DNA of 33,939 nt from Ponticaulis sp. (GCA_002701295.1 NZUJ01000079.1:1-33939); one strand, 5' to 3'; shown: positions 23,711-30,818, numbered from the stretch's first letter. Numbers and translations are program-made. The notes: generated by a model from the letters alone, not told the origin.

Positions 23711-24597
23711 GCTGCTTCACGAAGTTTTCTCTGAATTATTTTTTCAAGGCCCATAGCGATCTGAAGTCGATCAGATGATTGCTTGTCGGAATGCTTGAGC
23801 AAGGTCCGAATGGCGTTCATGTGCGCAGTCACTACGTCGGACTGAAGCGCGCCGCTCGCGCCTACACCTTCAATGTATCGGGTGACGCATGAGGTTGCGA
23901 GTTCAAGCGCATCATCCTGGATACGTTTGGCGATGTCGCTGGCTTCGTTCGCACAGTTGTAGAGTGTCCGGACGCTGCCGCGGTCTTTTGGATCGATAGA
24001 TTTCGCGATATCGGAAAGACGCTCTGCGCATTGAACCAGCATTTTGTGATTCATGGTCAGGTCTGGTTTTTCGGTGACCATGTCAACCGGATCGCTGAGT
24101 CGTTTCAGTGAGCCTTTATAGTCGATATTGCGTTTGCGGCGGCGACACGGGCCAACATAGTTCTTGCCGACGATGAAAGGGCGTGGACGCATGAGTACTT
24201 CATCAAGACGGACCTTGATGATGGAATGTGAAATCGGCTTGGCCGCAAATTCATCAACACCCGCCATACGCGCATTCTTGACGGTCTCGAGCCGCGGGTC
24301 ACTTGTCACCATGATCACAGGGCAACCGCGGTTGGGTACAATATCTTCGCGACGGAACTGGTGGACGAGCTGAGTGCCCTGCATATCCGGAAGCAGGTTT
24401 TCCATGATCACCACATGTGGGTGCCAGACATTCATCGCCTCAACGATCTCGGCAGCGTTCGTGGCCGGAAAGACGCGCTGATAGCCCAGATTACGCAGCA
24501 CTTCGCTGATCATAGCGCGTGCATAGTTTTGTGGCTCTCCGAGGACAATCGGCGTTTCTGCCGGATTGAATTTCTTTTTCTTATCCATCTGAGACAT
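23707..24597 (-). CDS. Pseudo-receiver protein with Glu at the phospho-acceptor site
   Basis: 296 residues from ATG 24597, eight bases after AGGG. The receiver-like domain (about 15-138) has E21 in place of the acidic pair, Glu66 at the acceptor position (PHVVIMENLLPDMQG), a conserved Thr98, and Lys120-Pro. Glu at this site can mimic phosphorylation, so the domain may be fixed in the active form. Then come YVGPCRRRK (147-155) and YKGSLKRL (160-167), with the same 13-residue spacing as in its paralogue, and a helical domain with CVTRYIEGVGASGALQSDVVTAHM. It is the first gene of the pair and is divergent from the RHH/P-II gene, with 175 bases between them. Related single-receiver proteins with YxGPDRR tails occur in alphaproteobacteria; the function is unknown to me. 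Confidence 0.72.
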   Translation of the reverse strand: MSQMDKKKKFNPAETPIVLGEPQNYARAMISEVLRNLGYQRVFPATNAAEIVEAMNVWHPHVVIMENLLPDMQGTQLVHQFRREDIVPNRGCPVIMVTSDPRLETVKNARMAGVDEFAAKPISHSIIKVRLDEVLMRPRPFIVGKNYVGPCRRRKRNIDYKGSLKRLSDPVDMVTEKPDLTMNHKMLVQCAERLSDIAKSIDPKDRGSVRTLYNCANEASDIAKRIQDDALELATSCVTRYIEGVGASGALQSDVVTAHMNAIRTLLKHSDKQSSDRLQIAMGLEKIIQRKLREAA

Positions 24598-24772
24598 GAT
24601 TTAACCCTGATCCTGCTCTGGGTTCATCCTGTCATACGTATCTGAATATTCCTGAACGTCGGTCGATGAAATTTTAAGTATCTTACCAAGGAAAGTTCGG
24701 CAGTTTACGTGTTGTGCAAACTCGGTCAGATGTGTAACATACGGAAAAGTAGATTTGAATCGAGAGTGAACC

Positions 24773-25279
24773 GTGTCTGACTCAGAAAAGCTCGACCAGC
24801 GTATTCAGCTGGTTGCCTCCAAGGAATTCGGACAGAAGGTCGATGGCTGGCGTCGGACGCAATCCGACCTGCCTTCGCGGTCTGAAGCCATTCGCCGGCT
24901 TGTCTATCTTGGTCTCGTTCATGAAGAGGAACACCCTATGCGTCTGATCACTGCGATTATCCGTCCGCACAAATACGCAACTGTTCGGGATGCGCTGTCA
25001 GAACTGGGCGTTACGGGGATTACGACTTCACAGGTAACCGGTTTTGGCCGTCAGCGTGGCCAGACTGAAATGTATCGCGGTGCCGAATACGAAGTGAAGG
25101 AAGTGCCGAAAATCAAGATCGAGGTGGCTGTCCCATCATCCATTCTTGAGCAATCCCTGGATGTGATCACCAAGGCCGCTGAAACCGGTAAAATCGGTGA
25201 TGGCAAGATTTTCGTCACGTCTCTGTCCGGCGCTGTTCGCATTCGCACGGGTGAGCGCGACGACAAGGCCCTTATCTGA
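24773..25279 (+). CDS. Ribbon-helix-helix domain fused to a P-II (GlnB/GlnK) signal protein
   Basis: 168 residues from GTG 24773 (GAGAG six bases upstream). Residues about 6-50 have the Arc/MetJ ribbon-helix-helix pattern: a strand (RIQLVAS), helix A (EFGQKVDGWRRTQ) and helix B (SRSEAIRRLVYLGLVHEE). After a linker of only a few residues, Met56 begins a complete canonical P-II chain of 113 residues: MRLITAIIRPHK, the T-loop GFGRQRGQTEMYRGAEYEV with the uridylylation Tyr at P-II position 51, the B-loop TGKIGDGKIFV, and VRIRTGE at the end. P-II proteins read ATP/ADP, 2-oxoglutarate and nitrogen status. Here that output appears tied to a DNA-binding domain. Neither glnA nor amtB is adjacent. Met56 has its own strong ribosome-binding site, so free P-II may also be made. 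Confidence 0.88.
   Translation: MSDSEKLDQRIQLVASKEFGQKVDGWRRTQSDLPSRSEAIRRLVYLGLVHEEEHPMRLITAIIRPHKYATVRDALSELGVTGITTSQVTGFGRQRGQTEMYRGAEYEVKEVPKIKIEVAVPSSILEQSLDVITKAAETGKIGDGKIFVTSLSGAVRIRTGERDDKALI
24925..24940 (+). promoter_or_regulatory. Internal ribosome-binding site and start for free P-II
   Basis: AAGAGGA ends seven bases before the in-frame ATG at 24938, which is exactly where canonical P-II proteins begin. The same bases also encode the RHH-P-II linker (HEEEHP). This match is better than that of the upstream GTG start, so initiation here would give an ordinary 113-residue P-II. Confidence 0.55.
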
Positions 25280-25398
25280 TCGATCTGGTCAGTTCTGCAC
25301 ATTTCTATTGCGTCTGTGCGAAATCGTCGCATCGCAACGCCTGATCGTATTAACTTATGTTTTTGTCCGTGAGACACGGACTCTGAATAATCGTCCGT

Positions 25399-25426
25399 AG
25401 TCGGGACATTATGAGAGTCGGGACAT
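25399..25426 (+). repeat. 11-base direct repeat overlapping a start codon
   Basis: AGTCGGGACAT occurs perfectly at 25399-25409 and again at 25416-25426, a 17-base period. The second copy contains the first two bases of the ATG of the downstream gene. Just upstream is a hairpin, GTCCGTG-AGA-CACGGAC (25365-25381), without a T-run. A regulator binding both copies would block translation start or transcription; alternatively it is a recent small duplication. Confidence 0.5.
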
Positions 25427-26363
25427 GGGGAAATTTGCGGCGCTAATCGTGTTTGTGGTGGGATGCTTTATTGCGCCCGGCCAGATGGCCTTTGCGCAGC
25501 AAGCCGGATTTGATGCGCGTGATCCGTCGACTGACCGCGTGGTGGCGCAGTGCCTTCGCCAGAAAGGCATCGGGTTCCTGCCCGGAACGGACATTCTCTG
25601 CTATAATTCCATGATTTTTGCGGAGCATCTGGACCAGCTCAAAAAGCTTGGGCCAGCAAGCCGGGTGATTTTCACCAGCTCTGGCGGAAACATGCTGATC
25701 GCCCGTAAAATGAATGCCGAGCTGTCCAGGCGCCGCACACCTGTAACAATTGCCGGGCCGTGTCTTTCATCCTGTGCCATGCTGATCATGCCAGGGCTTA
25801 AGGATATTCATATTCACAACACGGCGCTGATTGCGTTTCATGGCATTACCGACATGAGCTTTGAGCGTTGGTGGGGATGGACACGTAGCGATGCCGAACC
25901 GTCCTTTGCAAAAGCCGCTGGTGCGAGTTTTGGCTTTGATGACGCCTATATGTTTTACCACAGCGCTCACATTCATATGAAACGGCATTTCGATCATATC
26001 GGTATTGATCACGCCTATTATGAACTCATTTCGCTTCAGATGGAGGCCGATGCCCGCAGTTATTCGGGGTGTCGGGCAGAGCCCTCAGAATACTGGACAA
26101 TCATCTCACCAACGCATGTTCGTCGCTATCTGGGCGCGTCTGTTACCCGGATGGAGCGGTTCGTTTCGAGCTGGTCGGATCCGCTGAATCTCGCCTATCA
26201 GCATATTGGCTACCCGATTTCCAACAGATCCTATCTGATGACCGCAGAGTTTGATGCAGCGGGATGTGGCGCAGTGCAGCCTGTGCAGGTGGCGACATCG
26301 CAACAGCCATCCGGAACCCGCCAGATGCGCACGGCGTCAGCGTCGGAAGGGCAGGCTGACTAA
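25425..26363 (+). CDS. Exported ClpP/crotonase-fold protein (COG3904-like)
   Basis: 312 residues with an N-terminal signal peptide (ALIVFVVGCFIAPGQMAFAQ, cleavage near 25). The core has the features of the periplasmic ClpP-like family: VIFTSSGGNMLIARKMNAEL (about 81-100), then VTIAGPCLSSCAMLIMPG with candidate nucleophile Ser115 or Ser116 (numbered from the first Met), and LIAFHG with His139. This places Ser and His as in serine peptidases of the ClpP fold. A disulfide between Cys113 and Cys117 is possible. The C-terminal part (about 190-285) is unfamiliar and contains further cysteines. No substrate is known for the family. The last 27 bases overlap the convergent gene at 26337. The start lies within the 11-base repeat. 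Confidence 0.72.
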   Translation: MGKFAALIVFVVGCFIAPGQMAFAQQAGFDARDPSTDRVVAQCLRQKGIGFLPGTDILCYNSMIFAEHLDQLKKLGPASRVIFTSSGGNMLIARKMNAELSRRRTPVTIAGPCLSSCAMLIMPGLKDIHIHNTALIAFHGITDMSFERWWGWTRSDAEPSFAKAAGASFGFDDAYMFYHSAHIHMKRHFDHIGIDHAYYELISLQMEADARSYSGCRAEPSEYWTIISPTHVRRYLGASVTRMERFVSSWSDPLNLAYQHIGYPISNRSYLMTAEFDAAGCGAVQPVQVATSQQPSGTRQMRTASASEGQAD

Positions 26364-26708
26364 CCGCCACAACACCCAGATTGGCAGAACGACCGTCGCG
26401 CCCATGAGTGCCGGTAGCCAGCCATTTCGAATAAGCCAGAGAAAACCAGCGAGCGTGTTCTGCCAGATCTCTGCCAGGGAATTGAGAAGGCTGAACTCCT
26501 GCGGCTGTTGAGTAACGCCGCCGATTTTCATGATAATGCCGACAAGCACGCACAAAAGGATCAGGCGAACCGCGCCCCAGAAACGGAGTCCAAACAGCCG
26601 CATAAGGAGCGGCCGCTTCTGTTTTGGAGCTGGCTCATTGGGTTGCGCCGTCTGTGACACGGTCGTCGTGGTCGGATGAGATGTTCGCTCTCGTGATTTT
26701 CCGAACAT
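26337..26708 (-). CDS. Small membrane protein, DUF6460-like
   Basis: 123 residues from ATG 26708, which follows GGAGAGGG; a GTG at 26720 would add four residues but lies inside that ribosome-binding site. A polar Thr/Pro/Gln-rich N-terminus of about 35 residues precedes two hydrophobic segments: FWGAVRLILLCVLVGIIMKIGGV and WLPALMGATVVLPIWVLWRLVSL. The pattern of the first segment followed by a glycine-rich turn and an amphipathic stretch (PQEFSLLNSLAEIW) resembles the alphaproteobacterial DUF6460 family. An inner-membrane location is expected; function unknown. It overlaps the ClpP-like gene tail to tail by 27 bases. The strong terminator at 26777 should insulate it from the mscS gene upstream. 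Confidence 0.65.
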   Translation of the reverse strand: MFGKSRERTSHPTTTTVSQTAQPNEPAPKQKRPLLMRLFGLRFWGAVRLILLCVLVGIIMKIGGVTQQPQEFSLLNSLAEIWQNTLAGFLWLIRNGWLPALMGATVVLPIWVLWRLVSLPFRR

Positions 26709-26776
26709 GTCCCTCTCCACCTGCCATCATGAGCCTCACGAAGCAGACTAAGATCGTGCGGCAGAATTATGAACAC

Positions 26777-26800
26777 AAAAAAGGGCTGCCGAAGCAGCCC
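26777..26800 (-). terminator. Intrinsic terminator of mscS
   Basis: On the minus strand GGGCTGC, a TTCG tetraloop and GCAGCCC are followed by six T residues. It begins 26 bases after the mscS stop. This is the clearest rho-independent terminator in the window. Confidence 0.92.
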
Positions 26801-26825
26801 CTGAGATTTGGAATTGTCGAAACGA

Positions 26826-27659
26826 TCATGCCGCGTCGTCGTTGGCGGCGGCTTTGCGCACAACTGTTGTGTGAGGGTAAGGAATGGAAATTCCGCCCGC
26901 ATCCAATTGTTCTTTCACCTTTTTGATGAGGTCGAACTTCAAGTTCCAGAGATCACTCGCTTCACACCATGTCCGAGTAGTGATGTCGACAGAACTGTCG
27001 CCGAGATTGGTGACCTTCACAAATGGCTCCGGGTCTTTCAGGGCACGTTCGTCAGCTTCGATAACGCCCCGGATAATGCCGATCGCCTTGTCCATGTCAT
27101 CATCATAATCAATGCCGAAGACGATGTCGCAGCGACGTGTCGTGTAGCCGGAATAGTTGGAGATCACGCCGTCAATAGCTTCGCCATTCGGAATGATGAT
27201 TTTGACGTTGTCGACTGTCGCCAGGATCGTCTGGAAAAGGTTGATGTCCTTCACCGTGCCAGACTCGCCAGAGATTTCGACGAAGTCGCCAATCTTGTAG
27301 GGGCGGAACAACATGATCATCACGCCGGAAGCGATATTGCCGAGTGCGCCCTGCATGGAGAGACCAATGGCCAGAGTCAGCGCACCAAGCACTGCGGCAA
27401 ATGACGCGACCGGAATACCAAACACGCCGAATACTGAAATGACGACAGCTGCAGTGATCCCCCAACGCACCAATGATGCGAAAAAGTTTGCCAGCGTGTT
27501 GTCGACATTCTCACGCTTTGCGGCTTCGGTCCGCACCACGCCCGCAAGCCAGCCAGCAATTCGCAGACCAACAACCAGCATCACGATTGCGGCGATAACG
27601 TTCAGCGCGCCTGAAATAATGACGGAGCCGTACTGCTCCCACATAGCCTGAATATCCAT
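26826..27659 (-). CDS. mscS: Small-conductance mechanosensitive channel MscS
   Basis: 277 residues, close to the 286 of E. coli MscS, from ATG 27659 with AGAGGAAG five bases upstream. Three membrane segments are visible: TM1 (about 14-37), TM2 (about 62-85) and the pore-lining TM3 (LGALTLAIGLSMQGALGNIASGVMIML) with the Gly/Ala zipper. The cytoplasmic beta domain follows (FRPYKIGDFVEISGESGTVKDI; IIIPNGEAI), then the alpha/beta cage and a short charged tail. It opens when membrane tension rises and lets solutes out during osmotic downshock, which suits a marine or brackish lifestyle. It is monocistronic: divergent from the thioredoxin-like gene and closed by the terminator at 26777. Confidence 0.95.
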   Translation of the reverse strand: MDIQAMWEQYGSVIISGALNVIAAIVMLVVGLRIAGWLAGVVRTEAAKRENVDNTLANFFASLVRWGITAAVVISVFGVFGIPVASFAAVLGALTLAIGLSMQGALGNIASGVMIMLFRPYKIGDFVEISGESGTVKDINLFQTILATVDNVKIIIPNGEAIDGVISNYSGYTTRRCDIVFGIDYDDDMDKAIGIIRGVIEADERALKDPEPFVKVTNLGDSSVDITTRTWCEASDLWNLKFDLIKKVKEQLDAGGISIPYPHTTVVRKAAANDDAA

Positions 27660-27708
27660 AGTCTTCCTCTTTGTCAGAACACCTAGCCTGATAACGCGAT
27701 TATATGAC

Positions 27709-27720
27709 GCTTTGCAAAGC
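27709..27720. promoter_or_regulatory. 12-base palindrome between mscS and the thioredoxin-like gene
   Basis: GCTTTGCAAAGC is a perfect palindrome midway in the 129-base divergent region. It may be an operator for either gene. There is no other support. Confidence 0.25.
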
Positions 27721-27788
27721 CGAGGCGAAAGACTTTCAAATTTTGTCGGATTAGCAGACAGTGAGGCGGGTTTATCGCCAGGTTTGTC

Positions 27789-28280
27789 ATGCTGCGTGTT
27801 CTTTTTCTGTGTCTTGTGAGCCTTTTGCTTTGCGTGTCAGCAAGCGGTGCAGGCGGCTCTGACACGCCCCCGATGAATGCGCCGAATATTTATCAACAAA
27901 CCACGACGGCGCTGAACAACGCGCCGGACTTTTCCAGTTTCGAGGGCGAGATTACGCTTATTGTTCTGTTCCAGCCGCATTGTTCCTGGTGTCCGATTCA
28001 GATGAAGGAGGCGGCAGAGCTTCAGCAAGAACGTGCGCCATGGCTGAATATCGTAGCCGTGTCGCGCGGCGGAACAATTCCGGAGCTACTCGAGGAGCTT
28101 CAGCGATACGATGTGCAGTTTCCCGCCTATCAGGGCAGCCGGTCGATGAATGCCGCCCTGCAAGAGCCGCCGGGCACACCTTGCGTCTATCTCATTGGAC
28201 CGGACGGGTATCTGGGGCAGTATACGTGCGGCCGGAAGACAGTGGACGAGCTGGTTCTGTTCCTGATGGGCAAGCTTTAG
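27789..28280 (+). CDS. Exported thioredoxin-fold protein with CSWC active site
   Basis: 163 residues. A signal peptide (VLFLCLVSLLLCVSASGAGG) takes it to the periplasm. The thioredoxin fold follows: LIVLFQPHCSWCPIQMKEAAEL with the redox pair Cys65/Cys68, and the cis-Pro at 131 in GTPCVYLIGPDG, followed by Cys132. A further Cys147 lies in YTCGRK. The extra Cys beside the cis-Pro is unusual and may make a second disulfide. It is probably a periplasmic thiol-disulfide reductase or chaperone-like redox protein. The substrate is unknown. Start chosen at 27789 with AGG seven bases upstream. The last four bases overlap the convergent cupin gene. Confidence 0.8.
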   Translation: MLRVLFLCLVSLLLCVSASGAGGSDTPPMNAPNIYQQTTTALNNAPDFSSFEGEITLIVLFQPHCSWCPIQMKEAAELQQERAPWLNIVAVSRGGTIPELLEELQRYDVQFPAYQGSRSMNAALQEPPGTPCVYLIGPDGYLGQYTCGRKTVDELVLFLMGKL

Positions 28281-28717
28281 CCGGCGTCGTCTTCGTCAAC
28301 CAGAATGCGTTCTGGCATATTGGCGACATGAACCCGGAAAACGATCGCGCGTGCGCCATTCGGGCCACCAATGGGTGAGTGAGTCGCATTTGGTGGGATC
28401 ACATAGGTATCGCCTGCTGACATGGGTAGATCCTCAATCCCTTCCTGCCGATGAATGGCTGTGCCTTCGATCAGATAGAGAAACTCTTCACCCGGATGAT
28501 AATGCAGGGGGACGGCGGCATTGGGCGGAATGATGACGTCTGAAATCAACACCTCGAGACCGTCGGAGACGGTGATCGGCGCGCGGAGCATTTCATTGGA
28601 GCCGGGAGTGTCTGGCCGATAGGTTACGACGGTTTCCGTCTGCGGAATAAACTCGGGTTGCTCGCAAGCCATCAGTGTTGCGCAGGCCAACAGGCCCATC
28701 ATGACTCTCGATCTCAT
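28277..28717 (-). CDS. Cupin-domain lipoprotein
   Basis: 146 residues from ATG 28717, six bases after GGAGG. A short lipoprotein signal ends at the lipobox LMAC (Cys18). The mature protein is a single cupin barrel with motif 1 PLHYHPGEEFLYLIEGTA (two His and a Glu as metal ligands) and motif 2 SAGDTYVIPPNATHSPIG with the last His. It may be a small metal-dependent dioxygenase or a binding protein, anchored in the membrane facing the periplasm. It follows the ligase gene by 14 bases and is probably cotranscribed with it, though no functional link is evident. Confidence 0.82.
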   Translation of the reverse strand: MRSRVMMGLLACATLMACEQPEFIPQTETVVTYRPDTPGSNEMLRAPITVSDGLEVLISDVIIPPNAAVPLHYHPGEEFLYLIEGTAIHRQEGIEDLPMSAGDTYVIPPNATHSPIGGPNGARAIVFRVHVANMPERILVDEDDAG

Positions 28718-28731
28718 GTCATCCTCCCCGA

Positions 28732-30366
28732 TTAGTCAGGGGCAGGATAACTCAGAAACTGTTCCAGTGCATCCAGCGTGTCGGCTTCAGCCGTTGGCTT
28801 GTCCCAGCGGATGCGGTTGAAGCGCGGAAAACGCATGGCAACGCCGGATTTATGCCGGGTGGAGCGCTGCAAACCCTCGAAGGCGACTTCGACAACGAGA
28901 CCTTCATCACGCGTGGCCGTGACCATGCGCACCGGGCCGAACCTGTCGATCGTGTTGTTGCGTACGAACTTGTCGAGCTGTTTGAGCTCCTCATCCGTGA
29001 AGCCGAAATAGGCTTTCCCGACCGGTGTGATTTCCCATCCTTCATTGACGGTCTTCCAGACACCAAAGGTGAAGTCAGAATAATAGCTGGACCGGCGACC
29101 ATGTCCGCGCTGAGCATACATGATCACAGCGTCGATAAGGTAGGGATCGCGTTTCCACTTGAACCATGGGCCTTTGGGGCGACCGGCCTCGTAAACGCTA
29201 TCCCAGCGCTTCAGCATCAGGCCTTCGATTTCAGGGTGCGGAGGTGAATTGCGCAGCTCTCTCATCGTTTCGATGTCCGTCACCGGTACAAGCGGTGAGA
29301 CATCAAACCGATCGCTTTCATGCCGGTCGAAAAAGGCTTCGAGGCGCGTGCGGCGGTCACGAAAATTGAGTGGCCTGATATCTTCACCACTATCATTGAG
29401 AAGATCATAGGCGCGGATGAAGGCCGGGCGCTCCGTCAGCATTTTCCTTGTAACGGTTTTCCGGTTCAGTCGCTGCTGAAGATCGTTAAAGGCTGCGACC
29501 TCCCCTTCAGGGGTGCGAACGAGCAGCTCGCCATCAAGAGCGGCATCAAAGTCCATCGCCTCGATCACATCGGGGAAGGTGTGAGAGATGTCATCGCCTG
29601 TTCGCGTGTAGAGGCGCTTCACGCCGCCCTCGGATATCGCCTGCACGCGGATGCCATCCCATTTCCACTCGGCAGCAAAGGTCTCTGGCGTGATCAGGTC
29701 CGGGTCGACCGCGTCCGGATCATCCCGGTCTTTTTTGGCGATCAGAGGATGTGCAAGCATGACAGGCCGGAACGCTGCGCGCATGTCGGGCTGAGGTTTG
29801 TCGGCCTTGCCTTCGAGCCAGGCGAAGACGTCTTCATAAGGCGCGGAAAGGCCATGCCAGATTTCTTCGATCTCGGTGACCGGTACATCACCCATTTGAG
29901 CGAGCGCCTGTTTGGCCAGCCGGGCCGAAACACCAATGCGGAGCCCACCAGTGACAAGCTTCAAAAGCGCCCAGCGGGGCGTGGGCTCCATCCGGTCGAG
30001 CCAGCCTGTGATGTGGCCAATAGCTTCGGCCTTTGTGGAGTCTTGCAGCGTCTCGACGATCTCATCGAGCGGCGGTACGCGGTTTGCGCCTTTTATCTCC
30101 GGCCAGACGAGACTCACAGTTTCGGCGAGATCACCGACATAGTCGTAGGAGAGTTTGAACAGCTCCTCATCCATGCGTTCGGTGATCAGTTGCCGGATGG
30201 CGCCGGATTTGATGGATTTCAGATCCAGATCACCGGTAATGGCGGCGAGTGCATAGCCGCGCGTCGGGTCTGGTGTGTCACAAAAATATCCGCAAAGCAG
30301 AGTAAGCTTGGCATTTCGCCCAGGCGTCAGGATGAGGCGTTCAAGAAGGTCGGCGAAAGCTTGCAT
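28732..30366 (-). CDS. ATP-dependent DNA ligase (cisplatin-damage-response type)
   Basis: 544 residues. An N-terminal helical DNA-binding domain covers about 1-200 (MQAFADLLERLILTP; KLVTGGLRIGVSARLAKQAL). The nucleotidyltransferase domain has motif I EWKWDGIR with the AMP-accepting Lys235. Later motifs are RLYTRTGDDISHTFPDV, DGELLVR, EIEGLMLKRWDSVYEAGR and the motif V/VI region WFKWKRDPYLIDAV. The C-terminal OB fold ends near 530. This clade of bacterial ATP-dependent ligases is usually encoded beside a metallo-beta-lactamase-fold exonuclease, an Lhr-type helicase and the PdeM phosphoesterase in a DNA repair island; none of these is in the window. It acts in repair, separately from the essential NAD+-dependent LigA. 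No clear ribosome-binding site precedes the ATG. Confidence 0.92.
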   Translation of the reverse strand: MQAFADLLERLILTPGRNAKLTLLCGYFCDTPDPTRGYALAAITGDLDLKSIKSGAIRQLITERMDEELFKLSYDYVGDLAETVSLVWPEIKGANRVPPLDEIVETLQDSTKAEAIGHITGWLDRMEPTPRWALLKLVTGGLRIGVSARLAKQALAQMGDVPVTEIEEIWHGLSAPYEDVFAWLEGKADKPQPDMRAAFRPVMLAHPLIAKKDRDDPDAVDPDLITPETFAAEWKWDGIRVQAISEGGVKRLYTRTGDDISHTFPDVIEAMDFDAALDGELLVRTPEGEVAAFNDLQQRLNRKTVTRKMLTERPAFIRAYDLLNDSGEDIRPLNFRDRRTRLEAFFDRHESDRFDVSPLVPVTDIETMRELRNSPPHPEIEGLMLKRWDSVYEAGRPKGPWFKWKRDPYLIDAVIMYAQRGHGRRSSYYSDFTFGVWKTVNEGWEITPVGKAYFGFTDEELKQLDKFVRNNTIDRFGPVRMVTATRDEGLVVEVAFEGLQRSTRHKSGVAMRFPRFNRIRWDKPTAEADTLDALEQFLSYPAPD

Positions 30367-30395
30367 AGGGAATTAGATAAGTTGAAATTGGCCAG

Positions 30396-30818
30396 ATGAC
30401 AGAGCAAACGCCCCCAGACGGCTTTAAGCCGCACTTTCGAAAATCAGGGCTCACCGACCCGTGGGAGCCACTTTATTCCAGCCCTGAACCGGATCGTGTC
30501 AGGATGGGGCTTTATCTTCGCGAACCCCACTGCAATTCCCGCGGGCTGGTACACGGCGGACTGATTGCCGCTCTGTCCGACAATGCCATGGGCTTGTCTT
30601 GTCATGCCGTGATTTCTGGTGAAGGCCGAAAGCTTTCGGGCCTCGTGACCGTCAGCATGACGAATGATTTCGTCGGGTCAGCAAAGCTGGGACAATGGCT
30701 TGAAATTGTACCGCGTGTTGTGAAAGCCGGCGGGTCGCTGGCCTTTGCCGAGTGCCTGGTGTTTGGCAATGGCGAGGTGATTTCTCGCGGCAGTGCGAGT
30801 TTTAAAATTCTGAGCTGA
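30396..30818 (+). CDS. PaaI-type hotdog-fold thioesterase
   Basis: 140 residues, a single hotdog domain. The diagnostic segment is CNSRGLVHGGLIAALSDNAMGLSC, with the helix that carries the catalytic acidic residue (Asp) and HGG, followed by LVTVSMTNDFVGSAKLGQWLEIVPRVV. The family hydrolyses acyl-CoA thioesters in the cytosol; the acyl group is unknown. Only 29 bases separate its ATG from the divergent ligase ATG, and neither has a good ribosome-binding site, so short-leader or leaderless mRNAs are likely. It ends four bases before the convergent protease gene. Confidence 0.87.
   Translation: MTEQTPPDGFKPHFRKSGLTDPWEPLYSSPEPDRVRMGLYLREPHCNSRGLVHGGLIAALSDNAMGLSCHAVISGEGRKLSGLVTVSMTNDFVGSAKLGQWLEIVPRVVKAGGSLAFAECLVFGNGEVISRGSASFKILS

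Noticed and set aside
24598..24772. Looked for a sigma-54 promoter upstream of the P-II fusion
   Set aside because: No TGGCAC-N5-TTGC type element on either strand; only weak sigma-70-like hexamers (TTGTGC then TAACAT) are visible.
29320..30399. 359-codon plus-strand frame antisense to the DNA ligase
   Set aside because: A shadow of the codon bias of the ligase gene; it runs across the ligase start and into the thioesterase gene without any recognisable domain.
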